8,296 bases of DNA from contig JABFSD010000590.1 of NCBI GenBank assembly GCA_013140935.1, positions 1-8,296 of the forward strand, in the 5' to 3' direction. How positions within the stretch are numbered: the first letter of the stretch is position 1; every line of letters begins with the position of its first letter. The DNA comes from Acidobacteriota bacterium (lineage in GTDB: Bacteria > Acidobacteriota > Blastocatellia > RBC074). Below are positions 1-6,459 of the stretch, in pieces. A program made the translations under genes and the position numbers. The notes under the pieces were generated by a model that ran no database searches, was not told where the DNA came from, and worked only from the letters and a program-made list of their open reading frames with translations.

Positions 1-1
1 A

Positions 2-622
2 GTCAGTCTGTTGCGCGTCTTGCAAGACGGCGAATTCACCCGCGTCGGCGGCAACGAGGTCGTCAAGACCGACGTGCGTGTCATCGCGGCTACGAATAAG
101 GAGTTGGAACAGGAGATCGAAGCCGGACGCTTTCGCCGCGATTTGTTTTATCGCCTGAACGTTTATCCCATCGTGCTGCCGCCCTTGCGCGAACGCAGCG
201 AAGACATCGAACAACTCGCGGCTTTCTTTATCGAACGCTATCAGGAAAAAAGCGGCAAGCGCGTCACTGGCATGTCAGACCGCGCCTTGCGAATGCTGAA
301 AAATTACACGTGGCCGGGTAACGTACGCGAACTCGAAAATTGCATCGAACGCGCCGTCATTGTCGCCGCCGGACGCCAGATCACCGAACACGATTGGCCC
401 GAAGCGATTCGCCCGCCGACTCTGCCCGACGATACGGCGCACATCGAAATTCCTTTTCCCATGAAACTGGAAGACATCGAACGGCACGTGATTCATCACA
501 CGCTGCTTTACACCAAAGGCGACAAGGCCAAAGCCGCGCGCCTGTTGCAAATCGGACGCAAAACGCTTTATCGCAAACTCGATCAATACAAAGACGGCTT
601 CGACAGTGAAGAAGAGAATTAG
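2..622 (+). CDS. Sigma-54-dependent transcriptional activator, NtrC family (C-terminal part)
   Basis: The frame is open from the left edge, so the true start and the receiver or sensor domain, Walker A and GAFTGA loop lie outside the window. The visible 206 residues are the end of the AAA+ ATPase domain followed by a Fis-type DNA-binding domain. Seen in order are LLRVLQDGEFTRVGG, the sensor I stretch RVIAATN, the arginine-finger region FRRDLFYRLNV, LPPLRER, and the sensor II motif WPGNVRELEN. After a linker, the C-terminus contains the helix-turn-helix KAARLLQIGRKTLYRKL. Proteins of this family bind upstream enhancers and use ATP hydrolysis to open promoters held by sigma-54 RNA polymerase. 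Many are response regulators paired with a histidine kinase, but that cannot be judged here. Its targets are unknown; I see no clear -24/-12 promoter in the window. The TAG stop lies within the left arm of the 617-749 palindrome. Confidence 0.93.
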   Translation, partial: VSLLRVLQDGEFTRVGGNEVVKTDVRVIAATNKELEQEIEAGRFRRDLFYRLNVYPIVLPPLRERSEDIEQLAAFFIERYQEKSGKRVTGMSDRALRMLKNYTWPGNVRELENCIERAVIVAAGRQITEHDWPEAIRPPTLPDDTAHIEIPFPMKLEDIERHVIHHTLLYTKGDKAKAARLLQIGRKTLYRKLDQYKDGFDSEEEN

Positions 623-749
623 ACAGGATTGACAGGATTGACAGGATTGACAGGATTTTCAGGATTCACAGGATGAAGACAACGTCGAGATGCCTATGCC
701 TATTGGTCAATCCTGTGAATCCTGAAAATCCTGTCAATCCTGTCTAATT
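617..749. repeat. Long inverted repeat made of 9-bp GACAGGATT tandem units
   Basis: The left arm (617-674, 58 bases) begins AATTA and then runs as six 9-bp units: four exact GACAGGATT copies (622-630, 631-639, 640-648, 649-657), then TTCAGGATT (658-666) and CACAGGAT (667-674). The right arm (710-749, 40 bases) is the exact reverse complement of the left arm except that it holds only two GACAGGATT copies, so it is 18 bases (two units) shorter. The central 35 bases (675-709) are not repeated. The left arm contains the stop codon of the upstream regulator, and the right arm ends 18 bases before the permease start. The structure could form a very strong stem in RNA or a cruciform in DNA. It may act as a terminator or attenuator, or be a mobile REP-like element; the role is inference. 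Confidence 0.93.
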
Positions 750-767
750 TCGTTTCCCCTATTTCAA

Positions 768-1925
768 ATGCCTGACAACCAAGATCGCGTCATCGTTAAA
801 CGGCTCAACCCATTCGCCGGAATGGTTCCCGTCTTGCTGAAAGAAGCCATTCACATTCGGCGCGATCCGATGGCGTTATTTTTCATTCTCTTCATGCCAT
901 TGATGCAATTGTTTTTGATCGGATTCGCCATCAACACCAACGTGCGCGACATTCCGACGGTCGTCTTTGACGCGGCGAAAACGCAGGAAAGCCAGCGGTT
1001 GTTGAATCGCTTCGTCAATTCCGACGATTTCAAAATCGTTTCCTTCGTAGATTCCGAAGAAAAGCTCAACCGCGAAATCATCGCCGGACGCGCGCGTGTC
1101 GGTCTCAAGATTCCGCCTGACTATTCGCGCAAGCTGCTGGCGGGCGATACGGCAAACATTTTGGTTTTAGTAGACGGCTCCGATTCATCGGTCGCGGGCG
1201 AAGCCCTCAACGTATCGAACGCCATTGCCTTCCGCGAATCGCTCGAACGTTTGCTCGACGGCAATACGATTCGCCGCGCGCTGCCGGTCGAAGCGCGTCC
1301 GAAGATTTTGTTCAACCCCGACTCGAAGTCGGCGAATTATTTGATTCCCGGCATGATCGCCGTATTGATGCAGATGATGACCGTCTTGCTCACTGCCATC
1401 GCCATCGTGCGCGAACGCGAGAAAGGTACGCTTGAACAGTTGTATATGACGCCGATCAAACCGCTGGGCTTGATGATGGGCAAGATCATTCCTTACGCCG
1501 TGCTGACTTATGCCGAGATGCTCGTGTTGCTGACGTTTATGCGTTGGGCTTTCGGCGTACCGATTCGCGGCAGCCTGCCGTTGCTGATGGTGCTGATTAT
1601 TCCTTTCATTCTGACGATGCTCGGCTTCGGATTGTTGATCTCTACGCGCGCGCATTCGCAACAGGAAGCGATGCAGGGCGCGTTCGGCACGCTGATGCCT
1701 TCGATCTTTTTGTCGGGCTACATTTTTCCCGTAGACACGATGCCCATACAGTTTCAATTCATCAGCAAGCTCATTCCGGTGACTTATCTCATTCAAATCT
1801 TTCGCGGTGTCATCCTGCGCGGAGCCGAGTTGCAAGACCTGTGGTGGCAGGCGGTGGTATTGACGCTGATGGCCGTATTCATGATCGCCGTCGCGGCGCG
1901 ACGCTTTAAGAAACGCAACGGTTGA
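768..1925 (+). CDS. ABC-2 type transporter permease (YhhJ/YbhS/DrrB-like)
   Basis: A 385-residue integral membrane protein with the usual ABC-2 exporter layout. One membrane segment lies near residues 36-56 (rich in F, L, M, I), followed by a large soluble loop of about residues 57-188 expected on the outer face. Five more hydrophobic segments follow at about 190-214, 240-262, 270-292, 304-322 and 358-376. Family landmarks are [10 protein letters not shown] before the first helix, the cytoplasmic [15 protein letters not shown] around 215-229, and [17 protein letters not shown] at 336-352. Such permeases pair with a cytoplasmic ATPase to export drugs, lipids or other hydrophobic substrates; the substrate cannot be told from sequence. 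No ATPase gene lies next to it: the upstream gene is a regulator and the downstream gene is purK. The ATG at 768 has no clear ribosome binding site. Met19 (822) is an alternative start, but 768 keeps the family-like N-terminus. Confidence 0.88.
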   Translation: MPDNQDRVIVKRLNPFAGMVPVLLKEAIHIRRDPMALFFILFMPLMQLFLIGFAINTNVRDIPTVVFDAAKTQESQRLLNRFVNSDDFKIVSFVDSEEKLNREIIAGRARVGLKIPPDYSRKLLAGDTANILVLVDGSDSSVAGEALNVSNAIAFRESLERLLDGNTIRRALPVEARPKILFNPDSKSANYLIPGMIAVLMQMMTVLLTAIAIVREREKGTLEQLYMTPIKPLGLMMGKIIPYAVLTYAEMLVLLTFMRWAFGVPIRGSLPLLMVLIIPFILTMLGFGLLISTRAHSQQEAMQGAFGTLMPSIFLSGYIFPVDTMPIQFQFISKLIPVTYLIQIFRGVILRGAELQDLWWQAVVLTLMAVFMIAVAARRFKKRNG

Positions 1926-1976
1926 CCACGGCAAAGGGCGTCAAACACAATGCGCGCGTTCCAATCTCTCAATCTC

Positions 1977-1984
1977 AAGGAAAG
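1977..1984 (+). promoter_or_regulatory. Ribosome binding site deciding the purK start
   Basis: AAGGAAAG lies 9 bases ahead of the GTG at 1994. It favours that start over the in-frame TTG at 1922, which overlaps the permease stop (TTGA) and would add 24 residues not resembling PurK. Confidence 0.6.
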
Positions 1985-1993
1985 CAATTTCGC

Positions 1994-3142
1994 GTGACGA
2001 CTGATAAGCCAATTTTACCCGGCGCAACCATCGGTGTTCTCGGCAGTGGCCAACTCGGTCGTATGTTCGCCATCGCCGCACGACGAATGGGCTATCGCGT
2101 ACACACTTTTTCGCCCGAAACCGATACGCCGACCGGACAAATCGCCGACGAAGAAATCGTCGCACCTTATAAAAACCTCGACGCCGTGCGCGAGTTCGCG
2201 CGCCACGTCAGCGTCGTAACCTTTGAATTTGAAAACGTACTGTCGGCTACCGCCGAAGCCGCCGCCGAATTCGCGCCGCTCAGGCCGAGCCATAGCGTGT
2301 TGCATACGACGCAGCATCGTTTGCGCGAAAAAACCTTTTTAGAAAAACACGGCTTCCCTGTCACTCCTTTCAAAACGATCAACACGTTGGAAGACCTGCT
2401 CGCAGGCTTGCGGGCGTTCGGCTGTCCCGCCGTGTTGAAAACCGCCGGCTTCGGTTATGACGGCAAAGGACAAGTCAAAATCAAATCGCTCGACGAGGCT
2501 CAAGCAGCCTTTGCCCAAGCCACCGAACAGGAGCGCGTGTTAGAAGCCTTCGTAGACTTTGAATGCGAGCTTTCGGTCGTCGCCGCGCGCGCGCTCGACG
2601 GCGCATTCACGCATTGGGGCGCAGTCGAGAACGCGCATCACAATCACATTCTCGATGTCACGATTGCTCCGGCGCGCGTGAGTGAGAAGATCGCGCAAGA
2701 AGCTGTGACGATCACCCGCGCAGTACTCGAACAACTCGAAGTCGTAGGCGTGTTGTGCGTCGAATTTTTCTTAACGCGCGACGGCAAGCTGCTCATCAAC
2801 GAACTCGCGCCGCGTCCGCACAACAGCGGACATTTCAGTTTCGATGCCTGCGTCACCAGCCAGTTCGAGCAACAACTGCGCGCCGTATGCGGCTTGCCTT
2901 TGGGAGCTACGACATTGCTCAAACCGGCGGCGATGGCGAATCTGTTAGGCAACTTATGGCAAGACGGCGAACCCGCTTGGCAAGCCGCGCTCGCGTTGCC
3001 GGAGGTGAAGCTACATCTCTATGGCAAGCTCGCGCCCAAGCCGGGACGCAAGATGGGTCATCTCACAGCAATGGCAGAGACAGCGGATGCGGCGGCAGCC
3101 TTGGTGCGGCAAGCGCGTGTCAGGCTGCTGCGGAATTCGTGA
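1994..3142 (+). CDS. purK: N5-carboxyaminoimidazole ribonucleotide synthase (PurK)
   Basis: PurK is an ATP-grasp enzyme that converts AIR, bicarbonate and ATP to N5-CAIR, a cytoplasmic step of de novo purine synthesis; PurE then rearranges the product. With the GTG start the protein has 382 residues, normal for the family. The N-terminal Rossmann-like motif GVLGSGQLGRM is at about 14-24. The ATP-grasp region follows, with VLKTAGFGYDGKGQ at about 147-160 and the metal and substrate-binding stretch LLINELAPRPHNSGHFS at about 266-282, then a C-terminal KPGRKMGH at about 349-356. These are strongly diagnostic. The start is chosen on the ribosome binding site at 1977-1984. An in-frame TTG at 1922 overlaps the permease stop by four bases and would give 406 residues. 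The gene lies 68 bases behind the permease, in the same direction. purE, its frequent neighbour, is not in the window. An inverted repeat with a T-run begins 11 bases after the stop. Confidence 0.94.
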   Translation: MTTDKPILPGATIGVLGSGQLGRMFAIAARRMGYRVHTFSPETDTPTGQIADEEIVAPYKNLDAVREFARHVSVVTFEFENVLSATAEAAAEFAPLRPSHSVLHTTQHRLREKTFLEKHGFPVTPFKTINTLEDLLAGLRAFGCPAVLKTAGFGYDGKGQVKIKSLDEAQAAFAQATEQERVLEAFVDFECELSVVAARALDGAFTHWGAVENAHHNHILDVTIAPARVSEKIAQEAVTITRAVLEQLEVVGVLCVEFFLTRDGKLLINELAPRPHNSGHFSFDACVTSQFEQQLRAVCGLPLGATTLLKPAAMANLLGNLWQDGEPAWQAALALPEVKLHLYGKLAPKPGRKMGHLTAMAETADAAAALVRQARVRLLRNS

Positions 3143-3153
3143 CTGGCAGGGCA

Positions 3154-3250
3154 AATTGTCCATTGAGCCTTGCCTATTCCCCATTGTTAAACAGGGGAAA
3201 AACTACCTCCTTTTTAACAATGGGTAATGGGCAAGGCCCAATGGACAATG
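3154..3250. repeat. 42-bp imperfect inverted repeat between purK and the amidohydrolase gene
   Basis: The arms are 3154-3195 and 3209-3250, with a 13-base A-rich loop at 3196-3208. By eye 37 of 42 positions are complementary, and at least one mismatch would be a G-U pair in RNA. Both arms carry recurring short words of the TGTCCATTG, CCTTGCC and CCATTGTTAA type. Nothing coding is seen in this 139-base gap. The sequence is unrelated to the other two palindromes in the window, so it represents a different repeat family or a large hairpin terminator. Confidence 0.88.
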
Positions 3251-3254
3251 TTTT
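3209..3254 (+). terminator. purK: Possible intrinsic terminator after purK
   Basis: The right arm of the 42-bp inverted repeat is followed directly by TTTTCT (3251-3256). A large stem followed by a short U-run could end transcription from the permease/purK side before the amidohydrolase gene. The stem is much longer than a typical intrinsic terminator and the T-run is short, so confidence is limited. Confidence 0.4.
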
Positions 3255-3281
3255 CTGACATCGGCTTACACATCAAACTTA

Positions 3282-4574
3282 ATGAATATGAAAAAGACGA
3301 TTTACTTATTCACCGCGCTGTTGGCTTTGTCATTCACGGCCTTCGCACAAGCTGACCGGCAAGCCGCCATTCAACGCGAAGCTGAAGCCTTACGTGCTTC
3401 GCTCATCGCGCAACGCCGCGACTTCCACCAACACCCCGAACTCTCGAACCGCGAAGAGCGCACCGCGAAAGTCATCGCCGACAAGCTGCGTGCGCTCGGC
3501 CTCGAAGACATCAAGATCAATGTGGGCAAATACGGCGTGACGGCTTTGCTCAAGGGCAAGCTGCCCGGCGGAGTCGTCGGCGTCCGTGCCGATATGGATG
3601 CGCTGCCGATTCAGGAAAACATTGACGTGCCTTACAAGTCGAAAAACGACGGCGTCAAGCACGCCTGCGGACACGACGCGCATATGACGGTGCAACTCGG
3701 TGTCGCTGAAGTCTTGAGCAAGATGCGCGATCAGATTCGCGGCACGATCAAGTTCATCTTTCAGCCTGCCGAAGAGGGCGTACCCACGGGCGAACGCGGC
3801 GGAGCCAAGCTGATGATCGAAGAAGGCGCGATGGACAATCCGCGTCCTTCGGCGATTTTCGGTTTGCACGTAATGCCTACGATTGAGGTCGGACAAATCG
3901 GTGTGAACAGCGGCGCGGCGATGGCTTCGGCTGATCGCATCACGATCAAGATCAAAGGCAAGAAAGTACACGGCGCTTATCCGCACGACGGCGTAGACGC
4001 GGTGGTCGTCGCGGCGGAATGCGTGACGGCGCTGCAAACGATTCGCAGTCGCCGCATTGATACGCAAGACCCACTGGTCATCACTATCGGCAGCATTCAC
4101 GGCGGCAATCGTTTCAACATCATCGCCGACGAAGTCGTGATGGAAGGTACGATGCGCACGCTCAGCGAAGACGCGCGCAACAAAGCCAAAGCCATGATTG
4201 ACCAAACGCTCAAAGGCATCACTTCGGCTTATGGCGCGAGTTATGAACTCACGATTCCACCGTCGGTCAACCCGGTGACATACAACGACCCGAAGTTGGT
4301 GGCGGCGACGTTACCGATAATGAAAAAGGTTTTGGGCGAAGCCAATCTCACTACACCCAAGCCGCAAATGGGAGCCGAAGATTTTTCGCTCTTTCAACAG
4401 CAAGTGCCCGGTTTCTTTTTCTTTCTCGGTGTGGGCAACAAGACCAAAGGCCTCACGGCGATGATTCATACGGCGGAATTCGACATTGACGAAGAGGCTT
4501 TGGTGATCGGCGTCAAAACGATGGCAAACGTGTTGACCGATTATCTTGATCGCCAAGCCAATCGGAAGGAGTAA
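3282..4574 (+). CDS. Exported M20 family metallo-amidohydrolase (hippurate/IAA-conjugate hydrolase type)
   Basis: A 430-residue zinc-type amidohydrolase of the M20D group, which cleaves N-acyl or amino-acid amides such as hippurate, acyl amino acids or auxin conjugates. The real substrate is not deducible. Residues 1-24 look like a Sec signal peptide: MNMKK, then a hydrophobic core, then a possible AFA or AQA cleavage site near 22-24. The enzyme is therefore probably periplasmic or secreted, unlike many cytoplasmic relatives. Family motifs are complete: VRADMDALP (101-109); HACGHDAH (127-134), giving the metal ligands Cys129 and His131; QPAEEG (161-166), with the catalytic and metal-binding glutamates 164/165; His196 in GLHVMP; and His396 in MIHTAEF. 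The dimerisation or lid domain spans roughly 210-325. The ATG at 3282 is followed by a second Met codon at 3288, and neither has a strong ribosome binding site. The stop codon immediately follows the thiS ribosome binding site, suggesting co-transcription with thiS. Confidence 0.9.
   Translation: MNMKKTIYLFTALLALSFTAFAQADRQAAIQREAEALRASLIAQRRDFHQHPELSNREERTAKVIADKLRALGLEDIKINVGKYGVTALLKGKLPGGVVGVRADMDALPIQENIDVPYKSKNDGVKHACGHDAHMTVQLGVAEVLSKMRDQIRGTIKFIFQPAEEGVPTGERGGAKLMIEEGAMDNPRPSAIFGLHVMPTIEVGQIGVNSGAAMASADRITIKIKGKKVHGAYPHDGVDAVVVAAECVTALQTIRSRRIDTQDPLVITIGSIHGGNRFNIIADEVVMEGTMRTLSEDARNKAKAMIDQTLKGITSAYGASYELTIPPSVNPVTYNDPKLVAATLPIMKKVLGEANLTTPKPQMGAEDFSLFQQQVPGFFFFLGVGNKTKGLTAMIHTAEFDIDEEALVIGVKTMANVLTDYLDRQANRKE
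4564..4571 (+). promoter_or_regulatory. thiS: Ribosome binding site for thiS
   Basis: GGAAGGAG sits over the last codons of the amidohydrolase gene, 8 bases before the thiS GTG at 4580. It is the strongest Shine-Dalgarno sequence in the window. It supports the GTG start and translational linkage of the two genes. Confidence 0.75.
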
Positions 4575-4579
4575 CGCGC

Positions 4580-4789
4580 GTGGAGCAAATTCAAATCATC
4601 ATCAACGGCGAACCGCAACACGTCGCCGCAACCACCAGCGTCACGGCATTGGTCGCGCAACTCGAACTCACCGCGCAACGTTTAGCCATCGAACTCAACC
4701 GTGACATCTTGCCGCGTGGACAATGGCCTGAAACCACTTTGTGCGAAGGCGACCAACTCGAAATCGTCCATTTCGTGGGCGGCGGCTAA
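4580..4789 (+). CDS. thiS: Sulfur carrier protein ThiS
   Basis: A 69-residue ubiquitin-like protein. ThiS is adenylated at its C-terminal glycine by ThiF, converted to a thiocarboxylate, and gives its sulfur to ThiG for the thiazole ring of thiamine. Diagnostic features are the length, the N-terminal strand beginning QIQIIINGEP, the central LAIELNRDILPRGQW (ThiS proteins usually have a V-ELN--IVPR-QW pattern here), and the end EIVHFVGGG with the required terminal Gly-Gly. It starts with GTG behind an excellent ribosome binding site and only 5 bases after the amidohydrolase stop, so it is likely co-transcribed with that gene. ThiG, ThiF and other thiamine genes, its usual neighbours, are absent: the next gene is the convergent fumarase. 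The gene is therefore separated from its pathway here, and it could in principle serve another sulfur-transfer route. Confidence 0.9.
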   Translation: MEQIQIIINGEPQHVAATTSVTALVAQLELTAQRLAIELNRDILPRGQWPETTLCEGDQLEIVHFVGGG

Positions 4790-4796
4790 ATTGCAC

Positions 4797-5558
4797 TCAA
4801 AACACTGGCTCGCTCAACTTCGCCAGCATCGTCGCCGAAGCCTGTTCGACATCGGCATGCAGCGAATTGCCGTGCGCGTCCATTGTGACAATCGCCGGGA
4901 AGTCAGTGACGCGCAGGTGCCACATCGCTTCGGGAATGCCGAATTCGAGCAGGTTTACGTCAACCACTTCGTCAATGCATTTGGCGTAATACTGCGCCGC
5001 GCCGCCGATGGCGTTGAGATAAACCGCGCCGTGTTCTTTCAACGCCGCTGAAGTTTTCGCGCCCATGCCGCCTTTGCCCATCACCGCGCGTATGCCGTAA
5101 TTCTTGATGACCGTACCTTGATAAGGTTCTTCGCGGCTGCTCGTCGTGGGGCCCGCCGCCTTGATGACGTATTTCTCTCCGTCCTTCAACACAACCGGAC
5201 CGCAGTGATAAAGCACCGCGCCGTTCAGGTCTACGGGCGGAGCGTTTTTCATCAGGTGTGCGTGTACGGCGTCACGCCCGGTGAATACGTCGCCTGAAAT
5301 CAGCACGACGTCGCCAACGGTGAGTTCGCGCATCTGCGCTTCAGTCAACGGCGGACGCAGAATCTTTTCGTTGCCGGTGAGCACAAATCCACCAGCATTG
5401 GCGCCTTGCGACATCTTGATGTCGGCGGCCTGTTCGTCACGATAGAGCCAGCGTTTGATCGCGCCGGTCTTGGCGTCAAGCACTACGCCCAAACGACGGA
5501 ATGCCCAGCAGTCGTAAGCGACCGAAACAAAGAAACTCGCTGGCAAACGATTCAGCAC
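4797..5558 (-). CDS. Class I fumarate hydratase, C-terminal part (beta-like domain plus end of alpha domain)
   Basis: Class I fumarases are oxygen-sensitive [4Fe-4S] enzymes that interconvert fumarate and malate in the TCA cycle. The first 35 or so of 253 residues (LNRLPASFFVSVAYDCWAFRR and on) are not a beta-subunit start. They match the end of the alpha domain, and Cys17 in DCWAFRR corresponds to E. coli FumA Cys318, the third cluster ligand. The beta domain proper begins near residue 68 (PPLTEAQMRELTVGDVVLISG) and shows GRDAVHAH (94-101), YHCGPV (117-122), AAGPTTSSRE (134-143), GKGGMG (161-166) and the C-terminal EFGIPEAMWHLRVTDFPA. The GTG start at 5558 overlaps the end of the upstream ORF by 7 bases and lacks a good ribosome binding site. 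I read this as the second half of one fumarase gene split by a frameshift. If the break is a sequencing error, the intact protein would be about 514 residues, from 6340 to 4797. Confidence 0.85.
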   Translation of the reverse strand: MLNRLPASFFVSVAYDCWAFRRLGVVLDAKTGAIKRWLYRDEQAADIKMSQGANAGGFVLTGNEKILRPPLTEAQMRELTVGDVVLISGDVFTGRDAVHAHLMKNAPPVDLNGAVLYHCGPVVLKDGEKYVIKAAGPTTSSREEPYQGTVIKNYGIRAVMGKGGMGAKTSAALKEHGAVYLNAIGGAAQYYAKCIDEVVDVNLLEFGIPEAMWHLRVTDFPAIVTMDAHGNSLHADVEQASATMLAKLSEPVF

Positions 5559-6340
5559 GCCGATCTTGCAACGATCAACGTGACTCCACCGCCGAAACCC
5601 ATCGTACCGATGCCCAGCGTATTCGCCCTTTGCATCACGTAATCTTCCAGCATCGCCAGTTCAGGAATCGGATTGGTATCGTCGAGCAAACGAAAGAGTT
5701 GCTCTTTCGCATTGAGATAACCTTGCGCACGGTCGCCGCCGATGCACACGCCGATGGCTCCGGCGCTGCAACCTTGCCCTTGTGCTTGCCACACGGCGTG
5801 CAGAATGCACTTGCGTACGCCGTCCAAATCACGCCCCGCTTTGCCGAGATGCGGAATTTCCATCGGCAGCGAGTACTGAATGTTTTTGTTTTCACAGCCG
5901 CCGCCTTTGAGCAACAGTTTGATTTCAATTTCGTCTTCGCTTTCCCACTGATCGAAATGCATGGTGGGCGTCCCCGGCCCCAGATTGTCTGAAGCATTGA
6001 CACCTGTCAGCGAATCAACTGAGTTCGTACGCAACTTGCCGCGCTTGGTCGCCTCGGCGACAGCTTCGCGGATTTGTTTTTTCATCACGAGTTGATTCGC
6101 TTCGACCGGCGTTTTGATCTCAAACGTAATCCAACCCGTGTCCTGACAAATCGGCCCTTCTTTATCGCAAGCCATGTCAATGTTGGTGGCAATCACTTGC
6201 AACGCCTGCGCGGCGCGTCCGCCTGACTCTTCGCCCATCGCACGTTGCATCGCGCGGCGTACGTCTGGCGGCAGGTTGGTTGAAGTATGCGTGATGAGTT
6301 GCAAAACACTATCGCGAAAATCATTTAGATAAGCGGGCAT
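5552..6340 (-). CDS. Class I fumarate hydratase, N-terminal part (alpha-like domain, prematurely ended)
   Basis: 262 residues of the iron-sulfur alpha domain of class I fumarase (fumarate/malate interconversion, TCA cycle, cytoplasm). Visible motifs are GPICQDTGW at 62-70, with Cys65 equivalent to E. coli FumA Cys105; KGGGCENK at 145-152; and QGQGCSAGAIGVCIGG at 187-202, with Cys191 equivalent to FumA Cys224. The frame then passes through MGFGGGVTLI and ends in the non-conserved VARSAC and a TGA at 5554-5552. The expected continuation, CKIGVLNRLPASFF, lies in the -1 frame, so the third cluster cysteine is missing from this product. The ATG start at 6340 has a ribosome binding site, AAAGGA (complement of 6350-6355), 9 bases upstream. 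It is not a normal two-subunit TtdA/TtdB arrangement, because the downstream ORF starts in the middle of the alpha domain. Confidence 0.85.
   Translation of the reverse strand: MPAYLNDFRDSVLQLITHTSTNLPPDVRRAMQRAMGEESGGRAAQALQVIATNIDMACDKEGPICQDTGWITFEIKTPVEANQLVMKKQIREAVAEATKRGKLRTNSVDSLTGVNASDNLGPGTPTMHFDQWESEDEIEIKLLLKGGGCENKNIQYSLPMEIPHLGKAGRDLDGVRKCILHAVWQAQGQGCSAGAIGVCIGGDRAQGYLNAKEQLFRLLDDTNPIPELAMLEDYVMQRANTLGIGTMGFGGGVTLIVARSAC
5565..5575 (-). other. Frameshift site within the fumarase gene
   Basis: On the minus strand the codons read TTG ATC GTT GCA AGA and soon stop. Shifting back one base after ATC gives TGC AAG ATC GGC GTG CTG AAT, that is CKIGVLN, which joins smoothly to the conserved NRLPASFFVSVAYDCWAFRR. 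One missing base (for example ATC GGT TGC) would restore a single frame encoding VTLIGCKIGVLN. No X XXY YYZ slippery heptamer is apparent, so programmed frameshifting is not supported. A true mutation or a sequence error is more likely. Confidence 0.8.
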
Positions 6341-6459
6341 TTCGAATCGTCCTTTATGAGTTATTTGATGAAGCGCGCAAGCGTCGTTGCGCGGTGTAAC
6401 CTTACCACATCCGGTTTGTTTTTCGGGAAGGGTCGCGCTTACGATGCCCTCAACTCATC
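6341..6459. promoter_or_regulatory. Divergent intergenic region between fumarase and YfhO-like genes
   Basis: These 119 bases must hold the promoters for both the minus-strand fumarase gene and the plus-strand membrane protein gene. A small perfect inverted repeat, CGCGCAA (6374-6380), six-base loop, TTGCGCG (6387-6393), lies near the middle and could be an operator. I do not see convincing -35/-10 boxes on either strand. The fumarase ribosome binding site is at 6350-6355; the plus-strand start has no clear one. Confidence 0.35.

Noticed and set aside
690..725. Short ORF starting ATG CCT ATG CCT in the palindrome loop
   Set aside because: It ends after 11 codons at a TGA inside the right arm and has no ribosome binding site; no support as a leader peptide.
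617..749. CRISPR array
   Set aside because: Units are 9 bases, tandem without spacers, and arranged as two inverted arms; this is a palindromic repeat, not repeat-spacer architecture.
1185..1934. Long minus-strand ORF opposite the ABC permease (249 codons)
   Set aside because: Translation is rich in H, Q and R with no recognisable motif, typical of the antisense of a real gene; the plus-strand permease is clearly coding.
1922..1993. TTG start for purK at 1922 overlapping the permease stop
   Set aside because: The additional 24 residues are not PurK-like and a good ribosome binding site precedes the GTG at 1994; kept only as an alternative.
3390..4205. Long minus-strand ORF opposite the M20 amidohydrolase (271 codons)
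   Set aside because: Composition is antisense-like and the plus strand carries a complete set of M20 catalytic motifs.
5565..5575. Programmed -1 ribosomal frameshift in fumarase
   Set aside because: No slippery X XXY YYZ heptamer or obvious downstream stimulatory structure is visible at the junction.
4797..6340. Ordinary two-subunit fumarase or tartrate dehydratase (TtdA/TtdB type)
   Set aside because: The second ORF begins within conserved alpha-domain sequence including a cluster cysteine, so the break does not fall at the normal subunit boundary.
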